Of a stretch of DNA of 64,000 bases, positions 34,435 to 43,270 are shown one piece after another. Origin of the DNA: Sphingomonas soli NBRC 100801 (GTDB lineage Bacteria; Pseudomonadota; Alphaproteobacteria; Sphingomonadales; Sphingomonadaceae); the NCBI RefSeq assembly GCF_001591025.1, contig NZ_BCTZ01000001.1:124001-188000 (forward strand). Reading direction: 5' to 3'. The notes below the pieces were generated by a model that saw only the letters and a program-made list of their open reading frames with translations, did no database searches and had not been told where the DNA came from. Both the position numbers and the translations under genes were made by a program. The stretch's first letter is position 1; each line of letters opens with the position of its first letter.

Positions 34435-36227
34435 TGGATCATAGCGAAGTCTCGCTGGTCCAGGACGCGGTTCCGCTGCTCGGCTTCGCTCTCCTTTTCG
34501 TACTGATCTTTCGCAAACTGGGGCTGGGCGCGACGCTGGGCTTCCTCGTCGCGGGCGCTTTGGTGGGGCCACAGGTTCTGGGGCTGGTAGGCGGTGCGGA
34601 AAGCAAAATGGGGATCGCCGAACTAGGCATTGCCCTGTTGCTGTTCCTCGTCGGATTGGAACTGAGCCCCGGCCGTTTGTGGCGAATGCGGCGCGACATT
34701 TTCGGACTGGGCCTGCTCCAGGTGGTTTTGTGTGGCGTAGCCGTGGCGGGAATCGTTTGGTTCGTGACGGGATCGACGCTGGCGGCGGCGCTGTCCCTGG
34801 GACTGCCGCTGGCGCTGTCATCGACCGCGCAGGTGCTTCCGATGCTGCAATCGGCGGGGCGCCTGCGGACGCCGTTTGGCGAGCGGGCCTTTGCAATCCT
34901 GTTATTCCAGGACCTTTCCATCGTCCCGCTGATCACGATCATCGCGGCGCTCTCGCGTAACCCGGCGGATATGAGCGGCCCGCCCGGCTGGCTGCTGGGG
35001 CTTTATACGTTCGGCGCGATTGTCGGCCTGATCCTGGCTGGGCGCTATCTGTTGCGGCCGTTGTTCAGGGTGATCGGCAATCTGGGCGAGCGCGAGATGT
35101 TCGTCTTCGCCGGACTGTTTACCGTGATTGCCGCTGCGGCGCTGATGGAGTCGCTGGGGCTGTCGCCAGCGCTAGGGGCATTCATCGCCGGCGTGATGCT
35201 GGCGGATTCGCCCTACCGGCACGAGCTCGAGGCCGATGTCGAGCCGTTCCGCACGATATTGCTCGGCCTGTTCTTCCTCGCAGTGGGCATGACGCTCGAT
35301 CTCCATGCCATTGCGGATAGGCCCTTTTTCGTGGCGGGCATGGCGATCGCGCTGATCGTCACCAAGATGGCGATCATCATGGGGCTCGCGATGCTCTTCG
35401 GCGTGAAGCCCCGCCGCGCCTTTGCGCTGGGGCTCCTGCTGAGCCAGGGAGGCGAGTTCGGCTTCGTCCTGTTCGCCCAGGCGCAGAAGGCGCTCCTGAT
35501 CGAAGCGGAAGCCGCGAGCGTGTTCGGTGCGATCATCACGCTTTCCATGGCGACGACGCCGTTCCTGATGATGATCACCCAGAAGTTGCGCGCTGAACCC
35601 GAGCGCAGCGCGGAAGGGCTGCAAGGGCCGCAGCACGATGGATCGAATGCGATCGTCGTGGGCTATGGCCGCTTTGGGCAGACCGTGGCGCAGATGCTGA
35701 TCGGGCAGAACATCCCCGTCACGCTGATCGATACCGATGTCGAGATGATCGAGACTGCGGGCAGCTTCGGCATGAAGGTCTATTATGGCGACGGCACGCG
35801 AACCGACCTGCTTCGCCAGGCGGGGGCGGCGGATGCTGAGCTGATCCTGTTCTGTCAGGATGGTGACGGGCTCGATACCGAGATATTGGAAGGCATCCAT
35901 CATGCGTTTCCCAACGCCAGCATCTTCGTGCGTGCGTATGACCGCCGATCGGTCATGAAGATGAAGGGCGCGCCGGTTGCGGGGATCGTTCGCGAGATGC
36001 TGGAAAGCGCAGTGCGCATGGCGCGTGAGGCAATGGAGGCGGTCGGCGTCGACGGCCAGGAGATCGACCGGACCGAAGCCGAGTATCGCAAGCGCGATTC
36101 GGCGCGGCTGAAGGAGCAGAAGGAAAGCGGCGACCTTCGCGCCGGGATCACGCGCATGTTCAGTCAGGACGCGCAGGCCAAGGCTGCCGCGAAGGCGGAT
36201 GCCGAAGCGCAGGTCGTGAAGGAATGA
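34434..36227 (+). CDS. Monovalent cation:proton antiporter, CPA2 (Kef-type)
   Basis: The 597-residue protein has about twelve membrane helices (residues 10-390), the CPA2 pattern ALSSTAQVLPMLQSAGRL near residue 125 and FLAVGMTLDLHAIADRP near residue 283, followed by an RCK/TrkA-N domain with IVVGYGRFGQTVAQML near residue 406. Kef systems export potassium under ligand control of the RCK domain. ATG 34434 is chosen because the upstream open frame lies inside the NifU-like gene. It overlaps the DUF423 gene by four bases (ATGA). Confidence 0.93.
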   Translation: MDHSEVSLVQDAVPLLGFALLFVLIFRKLGLGATLGFLVAGALVGPQVLGLVGGAESKMGIAELGIALLLFLVGLELSPGRLWRMRRDIFGLGLLQVVLCGVAVAGIVWFVTGSTLAAALSLGLPLALSSTAQVLPMLQSAGRLRTPFGERAFAILLFQDLSIVPLITIIAALSRNPADMSGPPGWLLGLYTFGAIVGLILAGRYLLRPLFRVIGNLGEREMFVFAGLFTVIAAAALMESLGLSPALGAFIAGVMLADSPYRHELEADVEPFRTILLGLFFLAVGMTLDLHAIADRPFFVAGMAIALIVTKMAIIMGLAMLFGVKPRRAFALGLLLSQGGEFGFVLFAQAQKALLIEAEAASVFGAIITLSMATTPFLMMITQKLRAEPERSAEGLQGPQHDGSNAIVVGYGRFGQTVAQMLIGQNIPVTLIDTDVEMIETAGSFGMKVYYGDGTRTDLLRQAGAADAELILFCQDGDGLDTEILEGIHHAFPNASIFVRAYDRRSVMKMKGAPVAGIVREMLESAVRMAREAMEAVGVDGQEIDRTEAEYRKRDSARLKEQKESGDLRAGITRMFSQDAQAKAAAKADAEAQVVKE

Positions 36228-36562
36228 GGCTGGTGACCGCGCTCGCCGCGCTATCGGGCGCGCTTGCAGTCGCGGCCGGGGCATTCGGCGCGCATGGCGC
36301 CGAGGGACAGGCGGTGGAGTGGCTCAAGACCGGCGGGCAATATCAGCTGGTTCATGCTGTCGCGGCGTTGATTGCGATCCGGATGGGCCAGCGCATCTCG
36401 CCCTGGCTATTCGTGGGCGGCGGCGGGGTGTTCGCAGGCACGCTCTATCTGATGGCGCTGGGGTTACCGCGTTGGCTGGGGGCGATCACACCGATCGGCG
36501 GGATAATGCTGATCGTGGGCTGGCTGTATCTGGCGATCGGTGCCGCGCGCGCTCGCGACTGA
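36224..36562 (+). CDS. DUF423 family membrane protein (YgdD-like)
   Basis: The 112-residue protein has four hydrophobic segments and the DUF423 signature AGAFGAHG near residue 18, plus QLVHAVAAL. Its function is unknown. ATGA overlaps the antiporter stop. It converges with the M1 peptidase gene, whose stop lies four bases away. Confidence 0.9.
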   Translation: MRLVTALAALSGALAVAAGAFGAHGAEGQAVEWLKTGGQYQLVHAVAALIAIRMGQRISPWLFVGGGGVFAGTLYLMALGLPRWLGAITPIGGIMLIVGWLYLAIGAARARD

Positions 36563-36566
36563 GCCG

Positions 36567-38441
36567 CTATTTCGCCACCAATTTCTCCACCCGGCCCGCG
36601 ACATAGGGGTGATAGGTCGCTTTGGACTTGGCAAACAGGCGGATGGCGATCGGTTTGCCCCAATCGCCCTGCGCGATCAGCCCTTCATAGATCGGGAAGA
36701 TCAGCAGCCCGCGCCCGACCGTGCCGGCGAACTTTTCGATCCCCGGAAGCGCGGGCTCATAGCGGTTGGCGATCGCCAGCACGGCCCAGGCAGAGCGGAC
36801 ATAGGCGTTGGTGGAAACCGACAGGCCAAGCGTCTCGTCCAGTTCCTTCAGGCGCTCAGGGCTTTGCTGGCGCGGCAGGCCGTTCAGGAAGCGGAGCCAT
36901 TGCTGTGTGTTCCAACCCTTCGGGTTCACCGTCGAGACGGGCGCACCCTTGCTGATCGCGGCGAGCTTGGCATCGACCTGCGCCAGCGTCGCCGACTTCA
37001 CATGCACCGCGTTGGCGGGCAGGCCGGGTTCATAGACCCAGCGGTCGAGCTGGAGCTTCGCCTCCAATGCCTTGTCGCCCTTGATCAGCCGCTTGCGGAT
37101 GTCGGCGAGGAAGCCAGCGCTGGTCTGCGGCTGGAAGGCGTGGCGATCGAAATAAGAGCGCAGATAGGCATCGAAACGCTTGCGGCCGACCGCCACTTCG
37201 ATCGTGCGCAGCATCGTCGAACCCTTGAAATAATCGAGTTGCCCCGCCGTCGCACCGGGATCGCCGTGAAGCCGCGTGGTGGGTCCATTATTCTCGGCCT
37301 TCAGATCGCGCTGAAGCCCATCCCAGTCGAGATCGGTGTAAAGCGCGGCGCGCTCCTTGCCATAGACCGCTTCCATGATGCGGCTCTCGAAATAGGTGGT
37401 GAAACCTTCGTTGAGCCACGAATCCGACCAGGTCGCGTTGGTGACCAGATTGCCCGACCAGCTATGCGCCAGCTCATGTGCGACGACATCGGTGTTCGAG
37501 CGATCACCGGTCACGATCGTGGGCGTCAGGAAGGTGAGGGTGGGGTTTTCCATTCCGCCATAAGGGAAGCTGGGGGGCAGGACGAGCATGTCGTACCGGC
37601 CCCAGCGATATGGGCCGTACAGCGCCTGCGCCGCGTCGATCATCTTCTCCACATCGCCCACTTCATGCGCGGCGGCATCGAGCATCGAGGGTTCGGACCA
37701 GACGCCCGAACGCGGCCCCGTCGCCTTGAAGGCGAGATCGCCCACCGCCAGCGCGATCAGATAGGGCGGCACCGGACGGTCCATCCGGAAGCGATAGGTG
37801 CGGCTGCCATCGGCGTTCGCCTGGCCTTTTTCGCCATCCAGCCGATCGCCGCTCATCACCGCGACCAGATCGCCCGGCACGGTAAGGGTGGCCGACCAGA
37901 TCTGGCGGATGCCGGGCGAATCCTGCGTGGGGATCCAGCTGCGATTGTTGATCGGCTGGCCCTGGCTGAACAGATAGGGCTTGGCTTTGCCCGCGGTCTG
38001 CTCGGGCGCGAGCCACTGAAGCGCGCTCGCATCCGGCTTGGTGTTGTAGAGGATGCGGATGCGCTTCGTGCCGGGATTGAGCTGGATCGTCAGCGCGGAG
38101 CCAAGGCCCTGCTCGGTCTCGCGCGGGCCGATCTGGTACGCAAGGGCGGGGCCATCCAGTTCGGAGACCGTCTGCACGTCGATATTGTCCACATCGAGCA
38201 CGATCTCGCTGGCGCCCGGCGCGGCGAGCACATCGAGCACCGCGCTGCCCGCCAGCGTCTGGCTGGCGAAATCGACGCGGAGATCGAGCGCGACATGGGT
38301 CACGCGGGCGATCTCCGGGCGGGCGTGGGTCCACACGTCCTTCGCCTCGGGCGTGGTGAGGATCGGGGCGATGCCGGGCGCGGTCTGAGCGAGGGCAGGA
38401 GTGGCGACGAACGCGGCGAGCGCGATAGCAAGGATACGCAT
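36567..38441 (-). CDS. M1 family metallopeptidase (leukotriene A4 hydrolase-like)
   Basis: This secreted aminopeptidase of 624 residues has a signal peptide (residues 1-19, ending PALAQ), a beta-rich N-terminal domain, the substrate motif YGGMENPT, zinc motif HELAHSW (His322, Glu323, His326) with the third ligand Glu in WLNEGFTTYFE, and a C-terminal helical repeat domain of leukotriene-A4-hydrolase type. It probably trims peptides in the periplasm. ATG 38441 is chosen because it begins a clean signal peptide; the upstream frame to 38624 is not conserved in character. Confidence 0.93.
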   Translation of the reverse strand: MRILAIALAAFVATPALAQTAPGIAPILTTPEAKDVWTHARPEIARVTHVALDLRVDFASQTLAGSAVLDVLAAPGASEIVLDVDNIDVQTVSELDGPALAYQIGPRETEQGLGSALTIQLNPGTKRIRILYNTKPDASALQWLAPEQTAGKAKPYLFSQGQPINNRSWIPTQDSPGIRQIWSATLTVPGDLVAVMSGDRLDGEKGQANADGSRTYRFRMDRPVPPYLIALAVGDLAFKATGPRSGVWSEPSMLDAAAHEVGDVEKMIDAAQALYGPYRWGRYDMLVLPPSFPYGGMENPTLTFLTPTIVTGDRSNTDVVAHELAHSWSGNLVTNATWSDSWLNEGFTTYFESRIMEAVYGKERAALYTDLDWDGLQRDLKAENNGPTTRLHGDPGATAGQLDYFKGSTMLRTIEVAVGRKRFDAYLRSYFDRHAFQPQTSAGFLADIRKRLIKGDKALEAKLQLDRWVYEPGLPANAVHVKSATLAQVDAKLAAISKGAPVSTVNPKGWNTQQWLRFLNGLPRQQSPERLKELDETLGLSVSTNAYVRSAWAVLAIANRYEPALPGIEKFAGTVGRGLLIFPIYEGLIAQGDWGKPIAIRLFAKSKATYHPYVAGRVEKLVAK

Positions 38442-38692
38442 GGCGACTGGCCTATGACGATTGGCGATGAACGGCAACTGACGGACGGACCGGCCCAAAG
38501 GTGACACTAAGGTGACACCAAGAACGCGCTTCCCGGCCGCGAATGTTCCCAATGTTCGCAGTGACGAGGGGGTTCCGGCCAGCGATTTCAAAGAGCTGCC
38601 GACAATGCCGACCGGCTGAGCCAAGCAGGTGAAATCCTACATTGCAAGCGCGAATCTGGTGGGCGCGACGAAGCTGTGCCGGGGTAAGGCGC

Positions 38693-39793
38693 TCAGCGCG
38701 GCTGGGCGTCGAGGAAAGCGGTGACGTCGGCGAGATCGACGGTCTTGTCGAGGAAGGTCTGGCCGATTCCCCGCGTGAGCAGGAAGGGCAGGGTGCCGCC
38801 TGCCATCTTCTTGTCGTGCAGCATGTGCTCGACCAGCGTAGCGCCGCTGGCGGTGATGCCCGCTGCTTTCAGTCCATCGGGCAGGCCAACGGCGCGGAGA
38901 TGCGCCGCGACGCGCTCCGCATCCTGGGTCGGGCACAGGCCGAGCCGTGCCGAATAGGCATAGGCCAGCGCCATGCCGGCGGCGACGCCTTCGCCGTGGA
39001 GCAGCTTGTCTGAAAAGCCGGTTTCGGCCTCAAGCGCATGGCCGAAGGTGTGGCCCAGATTGAGCAGCGCGCGCTTGCCCGTCGTCTCGCGCTCGTCCTG
39101 GCCGACGATGCGGGCCTTGGCAGCGACCGAGTGCGCGATGGCGTGTTCGCGTGCCTGCGGGTCGCCTGCCAGAAGCGCCCCGGCATTCGCCTCGCACCAT
39201 TCGAAAAAGGCGAAGTCGTCGATCAGGCCGTATTTCACGACCTCCGCATAGCCCGCGCGCACCTCGCGCCGGGGCAGCGTATCGAGCAGTGCGGGATCGA
39301 TCAGGACCAGCGCGGGCTGATAGAAAGCGCCGACGAGGTTCTTGCCCGCTGCCGAATTGATCGCCGTCTTGCCGCCGACCGAACTATCGACCTGGCTGAG
39401 CAAGGTGGTGGGGAACTGGACGAAGTTGCAGCCGCGCTTGAGGATGCTGGCGGCGAAGCCGGTGAGATCGCCGATCACGCCGCCGCCAAAGGCGATGATA
39501 TGATCGCTGCGTTCGACCCCCAGCGCGATCAGCCAATCGGTGACGCGCTCGAGATTGGCCCAGTTCTTGGTCGCTTCGCCCGCGGGCAGCACAAGCGCCT
39601 CGCTGGCAATGCCGACGGCGCGCAGGCTCGCCTGCAGCACCGGCAGATGCGGCTTGAGATTCTGATCGGTGACGATCGGCATCGGCCGGCCATTGGCGAG
39701 ATGCGCCAGCGCGGGCCCGGCACGTTCGAGCAGATTGGCCTCGATGCGGATGTCATAGCTGCGATCGCCCAGCGCGACGGGTACGATAGTCAC
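38693..39793 (-). CDS. aroB: 3-Dehydroquinate synthase
   Basis: The 366-residue enzyme converts DAHP to 3-dehydroquinate, the second shikimate step. The NAD-binding GGGVIGDLTGFAASILKRG (about residue 100), TTLLSQVDSSVGGKTAIN (about 130) and zinc-site NLGHTFGHALE (about 247) are all present. Its start overlaps the aroK stop by four bases (ATGA), the common aroK-aroB operon. The 251-base gap to the M1 peptidase start (38442-38692) shows no gene. Confidence 0.96.
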   Translation of the reverse strand: MTIVPVALGDRSYDIRIEANLLERAGPALAHLANGRPMPIVTDQNLKPHLPVLQASLRAVGIASEALVLPAGEATKNWANLERVTDWLIALGVERSDHIIAFGGGVIGDLTGFAASILKRGCNFVQFPTTLLSQVDSSVGGKTAINSAAGKNLVGAFYQPALVLIDPALLDTLPRREVRAGYAEVVKYGLIDDFAFFEWCEANAGALLAGDPQAREHAIAHSVAAKARIVGQDERETTGKRALLNLGHTFGHALEAETGFSDKLLHGEGVAAGMALAYAYSARLGLCPTQDAERVAAHLRAVGLPDGLKAAGITASGATLVEHMLHDKKMAGGTLPFLLTRGIGQTFLDKTVDLADVTAFLDAQPR

Positions 39794-40329
39794 TGGTGTA
39801 ATGCTTCCAGAATGGCATCGACGGTGGCGTCATGCGGGGCGGCAATGCTTTCGACGCGGATCGGTGCGAGCGCGTAGAACGGGTTACGGATCTGTGCGAG
39901 CTCGGTGAGCACCTCCAGCGGGTCGCGGTCTCGCAGCAGGGGACGCGTGTCGCGGCGGCGGACGCGATCGGCGAGCACTTCGGGCTCGGCGTCGAGCCAG
40001 ATGGTGATCGCCTGATCGAGGATCAGCGCGCGGGTCGCCTCGTTGATGAACGCGCCGCCGCCGGTTGCGATCACCTTGGGCGTGCCATCGACAAGCCGGG
40101 CGATGACGCGGCGCTCGCCATCTCGGAAATAGGGCTCGCCGAAGCGCTCGAAGATATCGGCCACCGTCATGCCCGCAGCCGCTTCGATCTCGTGATCGGC
40201 ATCGACGAAAGGCAGCCGCATGCGCTGCGCAAGGCGGCGGCCCACGGTCGTCTTGCCCGCGCCCATCAGCCCTACGAGGACGATTGGCTTCCCGCCCCAG
40301 CGGTGTCTACGTTCGCTTGTTTGCAGCAT
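39790..40329 (-). CDS. aroK: Shikimate kinase
   Basis: This 179-residue P-loop kinase phosphorylates shikimate with ATP. Walker A is LVGLMGAGKTTVGRRLA near residue 17, DADHEIE is the shikimate/magnesium site, GGGAFI is near residue 85 and the LID segment is RRRDTRPLL. Start ATG 40329 is chosen by normal family length; an in-frame ATG at 40398 would add 23 Cys/Pro-rich residues. It is the first gene of the aroK-aroB operon and divergent from the small membrane gene at 40416. Confidence 0.94.
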   Translation of the reverse strand: MLQTSERRHRWGGKPIVLVGLMGAGKTTVGRRLAQRMRLPFVDADHEIEAAAGMTVADIFERFGEPYFRDGERRVIARLVDGTPKVIATGGGAFINEATRALILDQAITIWLDAEPEVLADRVRRRDTRPLLRDRDPLEVLTELAQIRNPFYALAPIRVESIAAPHDATVDAILEALHQ

Positions 40330-40415
40330 CGTTGCGGGGGCTATACAGCTTGGGGGGCAGTCGGGCAAAAGGCTCGGGCATTGATTTTCCGCATTCACTT
40401 TTGACAGGCCTTTTC

Positions 40416-40553
40416 ATGTCGCGTTCGCTGATAGCGTTGATCGTCGTTCTCGTGGTGCTGGTGGGTGGCTTGTTCCTCCTCGCCGGGCGCAGCTCGGTCA
40501 AGGAGCCGACGCGGATGGAGAAGGTGGTTCCGCTTGATAACCTCGCCAAGTAA
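40416..40553 (+). CDS. Small single-pass membrane protein (45 aa)
   Basis: The protein is one strongly hydrophobic helix (residues 5-25, IALIVVLVVLVGGLFLLAG) with a short basic/acidic tail. No family is recognised. It ends inside the start of the next gene, so the two are probably translated together. It is divergent from aroK. Confidence 0.7.
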   Translation: MSRSLIALIVVLVVLVGGLFLLAGRSSVKEPTRMEKVVPLDNLAK

Positions 40554-42345
40554 GCGTTCGCGAATCCTGCTGGGGGCAGTGCTGCTGGCCGGCGCGGGGG
40601 TTCCCGCGCTGGTGCAGGGCCAGTCGCAATCGCAGTCCCGGTCGCAGGATGCGCCCGAATCGCTGCTACCGCCGGGTTTTGACGATCCGGCGCCAGCGCC
40701 TGCGCCGGCCCCCGTGGCAACGCGCGCGGCCGATCCGGCGCGCCCCGCCGACACCGCCGCAACGCCGCTCGCCGTGGATCCGCTGGGCAATGAGAGCATC
40801 GCGGCGGTGCCCGAGACGCTGGGGCCGGTCGATCTCACGCGATACGAGTTGCCCGAATACGCCAAGCATTCGCTCAACAAGGTTGGCGTTGTCGCCTGGG
40901 GCAACGCGCCCTTCCCAGCGAAGGGGATGGGCAGTGCGGACGGGCGCTACCTGGATACGCTGCTCAAGCGGCTGAACGCGCCGGTTGCGTCGCGATGGGT
41001 CTCGATCGCGCTGCGGCGCGCGCTGATGTCGCCGCTTGCCACGCCCAAGAATATCAACGGTGCCGATTTCGCCGCGAGCCGCGCCTGGGTGCTGCTGCGA
41101 ATGGGCGAGGCGAATGCCGCGCGCGCGGTGATCAACGATGTCGATGCCGCGAATTACACCACCTCGCTCTATCAGGTGGCGATGCAATCGTCGCTGGCGA
41201 GCGGCGATCCGGCGGGCATGTGCGGCATCGCCGACGGCGGCGCGAAGGTTATAAAAGACCGAAGCTGGGCGCTGGCCAAGGCGATGTGCGCCGGGCTGGC
41301 GGGGAAGCCCAACGAAGCCGGACAACTGCTTTCGCAGGCCCGCCGCGGCACGAGCGCGAGCGATATCGACAATCTGCTGGCCGAAAAGGTGCTCGGTTCG
41401 GGCGCGCAGGGGCGGCGCGCGGTTACGCTGGAATGGCAGGGGGTGAACGCGCTGACCGCCTGGCGCTTCGGCCTTGCGACCGCGATGGGCGAGCAGGTGC
41501 CTGGGGCGCTTTATGCCACGGCGGGGCCGCAGGTTCGCTACTGGCAGGCGTTGTCGCCTTCGCTTCCGCCGGCGTCGCGCGCAGCCGCAGCCGAGCTGGC
41601 GGCGAGCGCAGGCGTGTTTTCAAGCGCCGGGCTGATCGACCTTTATTCGGAAATCGCACAGGATCCCGACGCGAGCGGCACCGCCGAAGAGGCGATCGCG
41701 CGCGATCTGCGCACCGCTTATATCGACGGCGACGTCGCCGATCGCGTGGCGGCGATCCACAAGCTCTGGGATCAGGCCAGGACGCCGCGCACCGCTTACG
41801 CCCGGCTGATCCTGACCGCGCGGGCCGCATCGTGGATTCCGGTTTCGAGCAATGTCGATGCGCCCGAGAAGCTGATCGCTTCGATGCTGAGCGCGGGTAT
41901 GGAAGGCCCGGCGCTCGAATGGCGCAACGCGGTCAAGCGCGGGAGCGAAGGCTGGGCGTTGCTGACGCTCGCCGATACCAGCGAGGCCAGCGTCTCCTAT
42001 GGCGATTTCGATGTGTTCAGCGATGTGGCGGGACGGCGCAAGGGGCAGTTGATGCTTGCCGGGCTGGCCGGACTGGGCCGTCTGGAAGCGGCGGACGCGC
42101 GGCGTGGGGCGGCGGCGCTCGACGTGCCGATCGGCGCGGTCAACAGCTGGACGAAGGCGATCGACGCGGCGGGACAACGCGGCGATTCGGCGCTGGTCGC
42201 GCTGCTGGCGGCCGTGGGCATGCAATCGCGTAGCTGGGATTATGTGACACCTGAGGCGCTGTTTCACATCGTCGCGGCGATGAAGGCCGCAGGCATGGGC
42301 AATTATGCGCGGATGATCGCCATCGAGGCGATCAGCCGGGCTTGA
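40534..42345 (+). CDS. Secreted helical-repeat protein of unknown function (603 aa)
   Basis: TTG 40534 is proposed because it places a signal peptide (about residues 8-28) at the N terminus and follows GGAGAAGG; the frame runs further upstream but would bury the signal. After a Gln/Ser-rich and Pro/Ala-rich linker, the rest is a long alpha-helical solenoid, with repeated Ala-rich helices like TPR or Sel1 units. No catalytic motif is seen. It overlaps the small membrane gene and, through TTGA, xerD. Conserved linkage to xerD is plausible in sphingomonads but its role is unknown. Confidence 0.72.
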   Translation: MITSPSKRSRILLGAVLLAGAGVPALVQGQSQSQSRSQDAPESLLPPGFDDPAPAPAPAPVATRAADPARPADTAATPLAVDPLGNESIAAVPETLGPVDLTRYELPEYAKHSLNKVGVVAWGNAPFPAKGMGSADGRYLDTLLKRLNAPVASRWVSIALRRALMSPLATPKNINGADFAASRAWVLLRMGEANAARAVINDVDAANYTTSLYQVAMQSSLASGDPAGMCGIADGGAKVIKDRSWALAKAMCAGLAGKPNEAGQLLSQARRGTSASDIDNLLAEKVLGSGAQGRRAVTLEWQGVNALTAWRFGLATAMGEQVPGALYATAGPQVRYWQALSPSLPPASRAAAAELAASAGVFSSAGLIDLYSEIAQDPDASGTAEEAIARDLRTAYIDGDVADRVAAIHKLWDQARTPRTAYARLILTARAASWIPVSSNVDAPEKLIASMLSAGMEGPALEWRNAVKRGSEGWALLTLADTSEASVSYGDFDVFSDVAGRRKGQLMLAGLAGLGRLEAADARRGAAALDVPIGAVNSWTKAIDAAGQRGDSALVALLAAVGMQSRSWDYVTPEALFHIVAAMKAAGMGNYARMIAIEAISRA

Positions 42346-43259
42346 GCCGGGCCAGCGACCAGGCGCTGATCGAGCGCTTCCTGGAGATGATGCAGGCCGA
42401 AGCAGGCGCGGCGGGCAACACCATTGCCGCGTACGGCACGGATTTGCGGATGGCATCCGAGGCGCTGGACGGCGGCCTGGGAGATGCGGGGCGGGCCGAG
42501 CTGGAGAGACTGGCCGGCGAATGGCAGGCGCTCGCCCGGGCAAGCGTCGCGCGCAAATCTGCGGCGCTCAGGCGCTTCTTCGCGTTCCTGGCCGATGAGG
42601 GTCTGCGTCGCGATGATCCCGCTGGCGCCTTGCCCCGGCCCGGATCGGGGCGGTCGCTGCCCAAGGTGCTGAGCGCGGACGATGTCGAGCGGATGTTTGC
42701 GGCGATCACCGCGCGCATCGCTCGTGAACCCAAGGATCCCAACGACTTGCGTCTCTCCGCGCTGGTGGAATTGCTCTACGGTTCGGGGTTGCGGGCGACC
42801 GAGCTGGTTTCGCTGCCGCGAAACGCCGTCGCGCCGGATCGGCCTTATCTGATCCTCAGGGGCAAGGGCGGCAAGGAACGGCTCGTGCCGATCTCCGACC
42901 GGGCCCGTGCGGCGGTGGCGGCGTGGCGCGAACATGTGAGCAGCGACCGGGCATGGCTCTTCCCCTCGGGCAAGGGGCACCTCTCGCGCGTGCGGCTGTA
43001 CCAGCTCGTCAAGGCGCTGGCGGCGGAAGCGGGAATCCCGCCCGATCGGGTGAGCCCGCACGTGCTGCGCCACGCCTTCGCCACCCACTTGCTGGAAGGC
43101 GGCGCAGACCTGCGCGCGCTGCAGGCGATGCTGGGCCATGCCGATATCGCGACGACCGAGATCTACACCCATGTCGACAGCAAAAGGCTGGTCGATCTGG
43201 TCAATGAGCGCCACCCTTTGGGCGAAGCGCTCGTTGACGTTACGAAGCGGCGGGACTAG
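42342..43259 (+). CDS. xerD: Site-specific tyrosine recombinase XerD
   Basis: The 305-residue protein has an N-terminal SAM-like core-binding domain and a catalytic domain with Arg151 (GSGLRATEL), Lys175, His240 and Arg243 (HVLRHAF), His266 (LGHADI) and Tyr275 (TEIYTH). XerCD resolves chromosome dimers at dif. TTG 42342 overlaps the previous stop (TTGA) and gives the normal N terminus. No integration-element genes are around it, which supports the housekeeping role. Confidence 0.93.
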   Translation: MSRASDQALIERFLEMMQAEAGAAGNTIAAYGTDLRMASEALDGGLGDAGRAELERLAGEWQALARASVARKSAALRRFFAFLADEGLRRDDPAGALPRPGSGRSLPKVLSADDVERMFAAITARIAREPKDPNDLRLSALVELLYGSGLRATELVSLPRNAVAPDRPYLILRGKGGKERLVPISDRARAAVAAWREHVSSDRAWLFPSGKGHLSRVRLYQLVKALAAEAGIPPDRVSPHVLRHAFATHLLEGGADLRALQAMLGHADIATTEIYTHVDSKRLVDLVNERHPLGEALVDVTKRRD

Positions 43260-43270
43260 CTCGCACAGCG

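Noticed and set aside
36540-38504. A 654-residue open frame on the plus strand opposite the M1 peptidase
   Set aside because: It is the antisense shadow of a well-supported gene with signal peptide and HEXXH motif; the plus-strand product is Arg/His-rich with no family features.
42342-43259. XerD as the integrase of a second mobile element
   Set aside because: It is flanked by housekeeping genes with tight overlaps and has normal XerD length and motifs.
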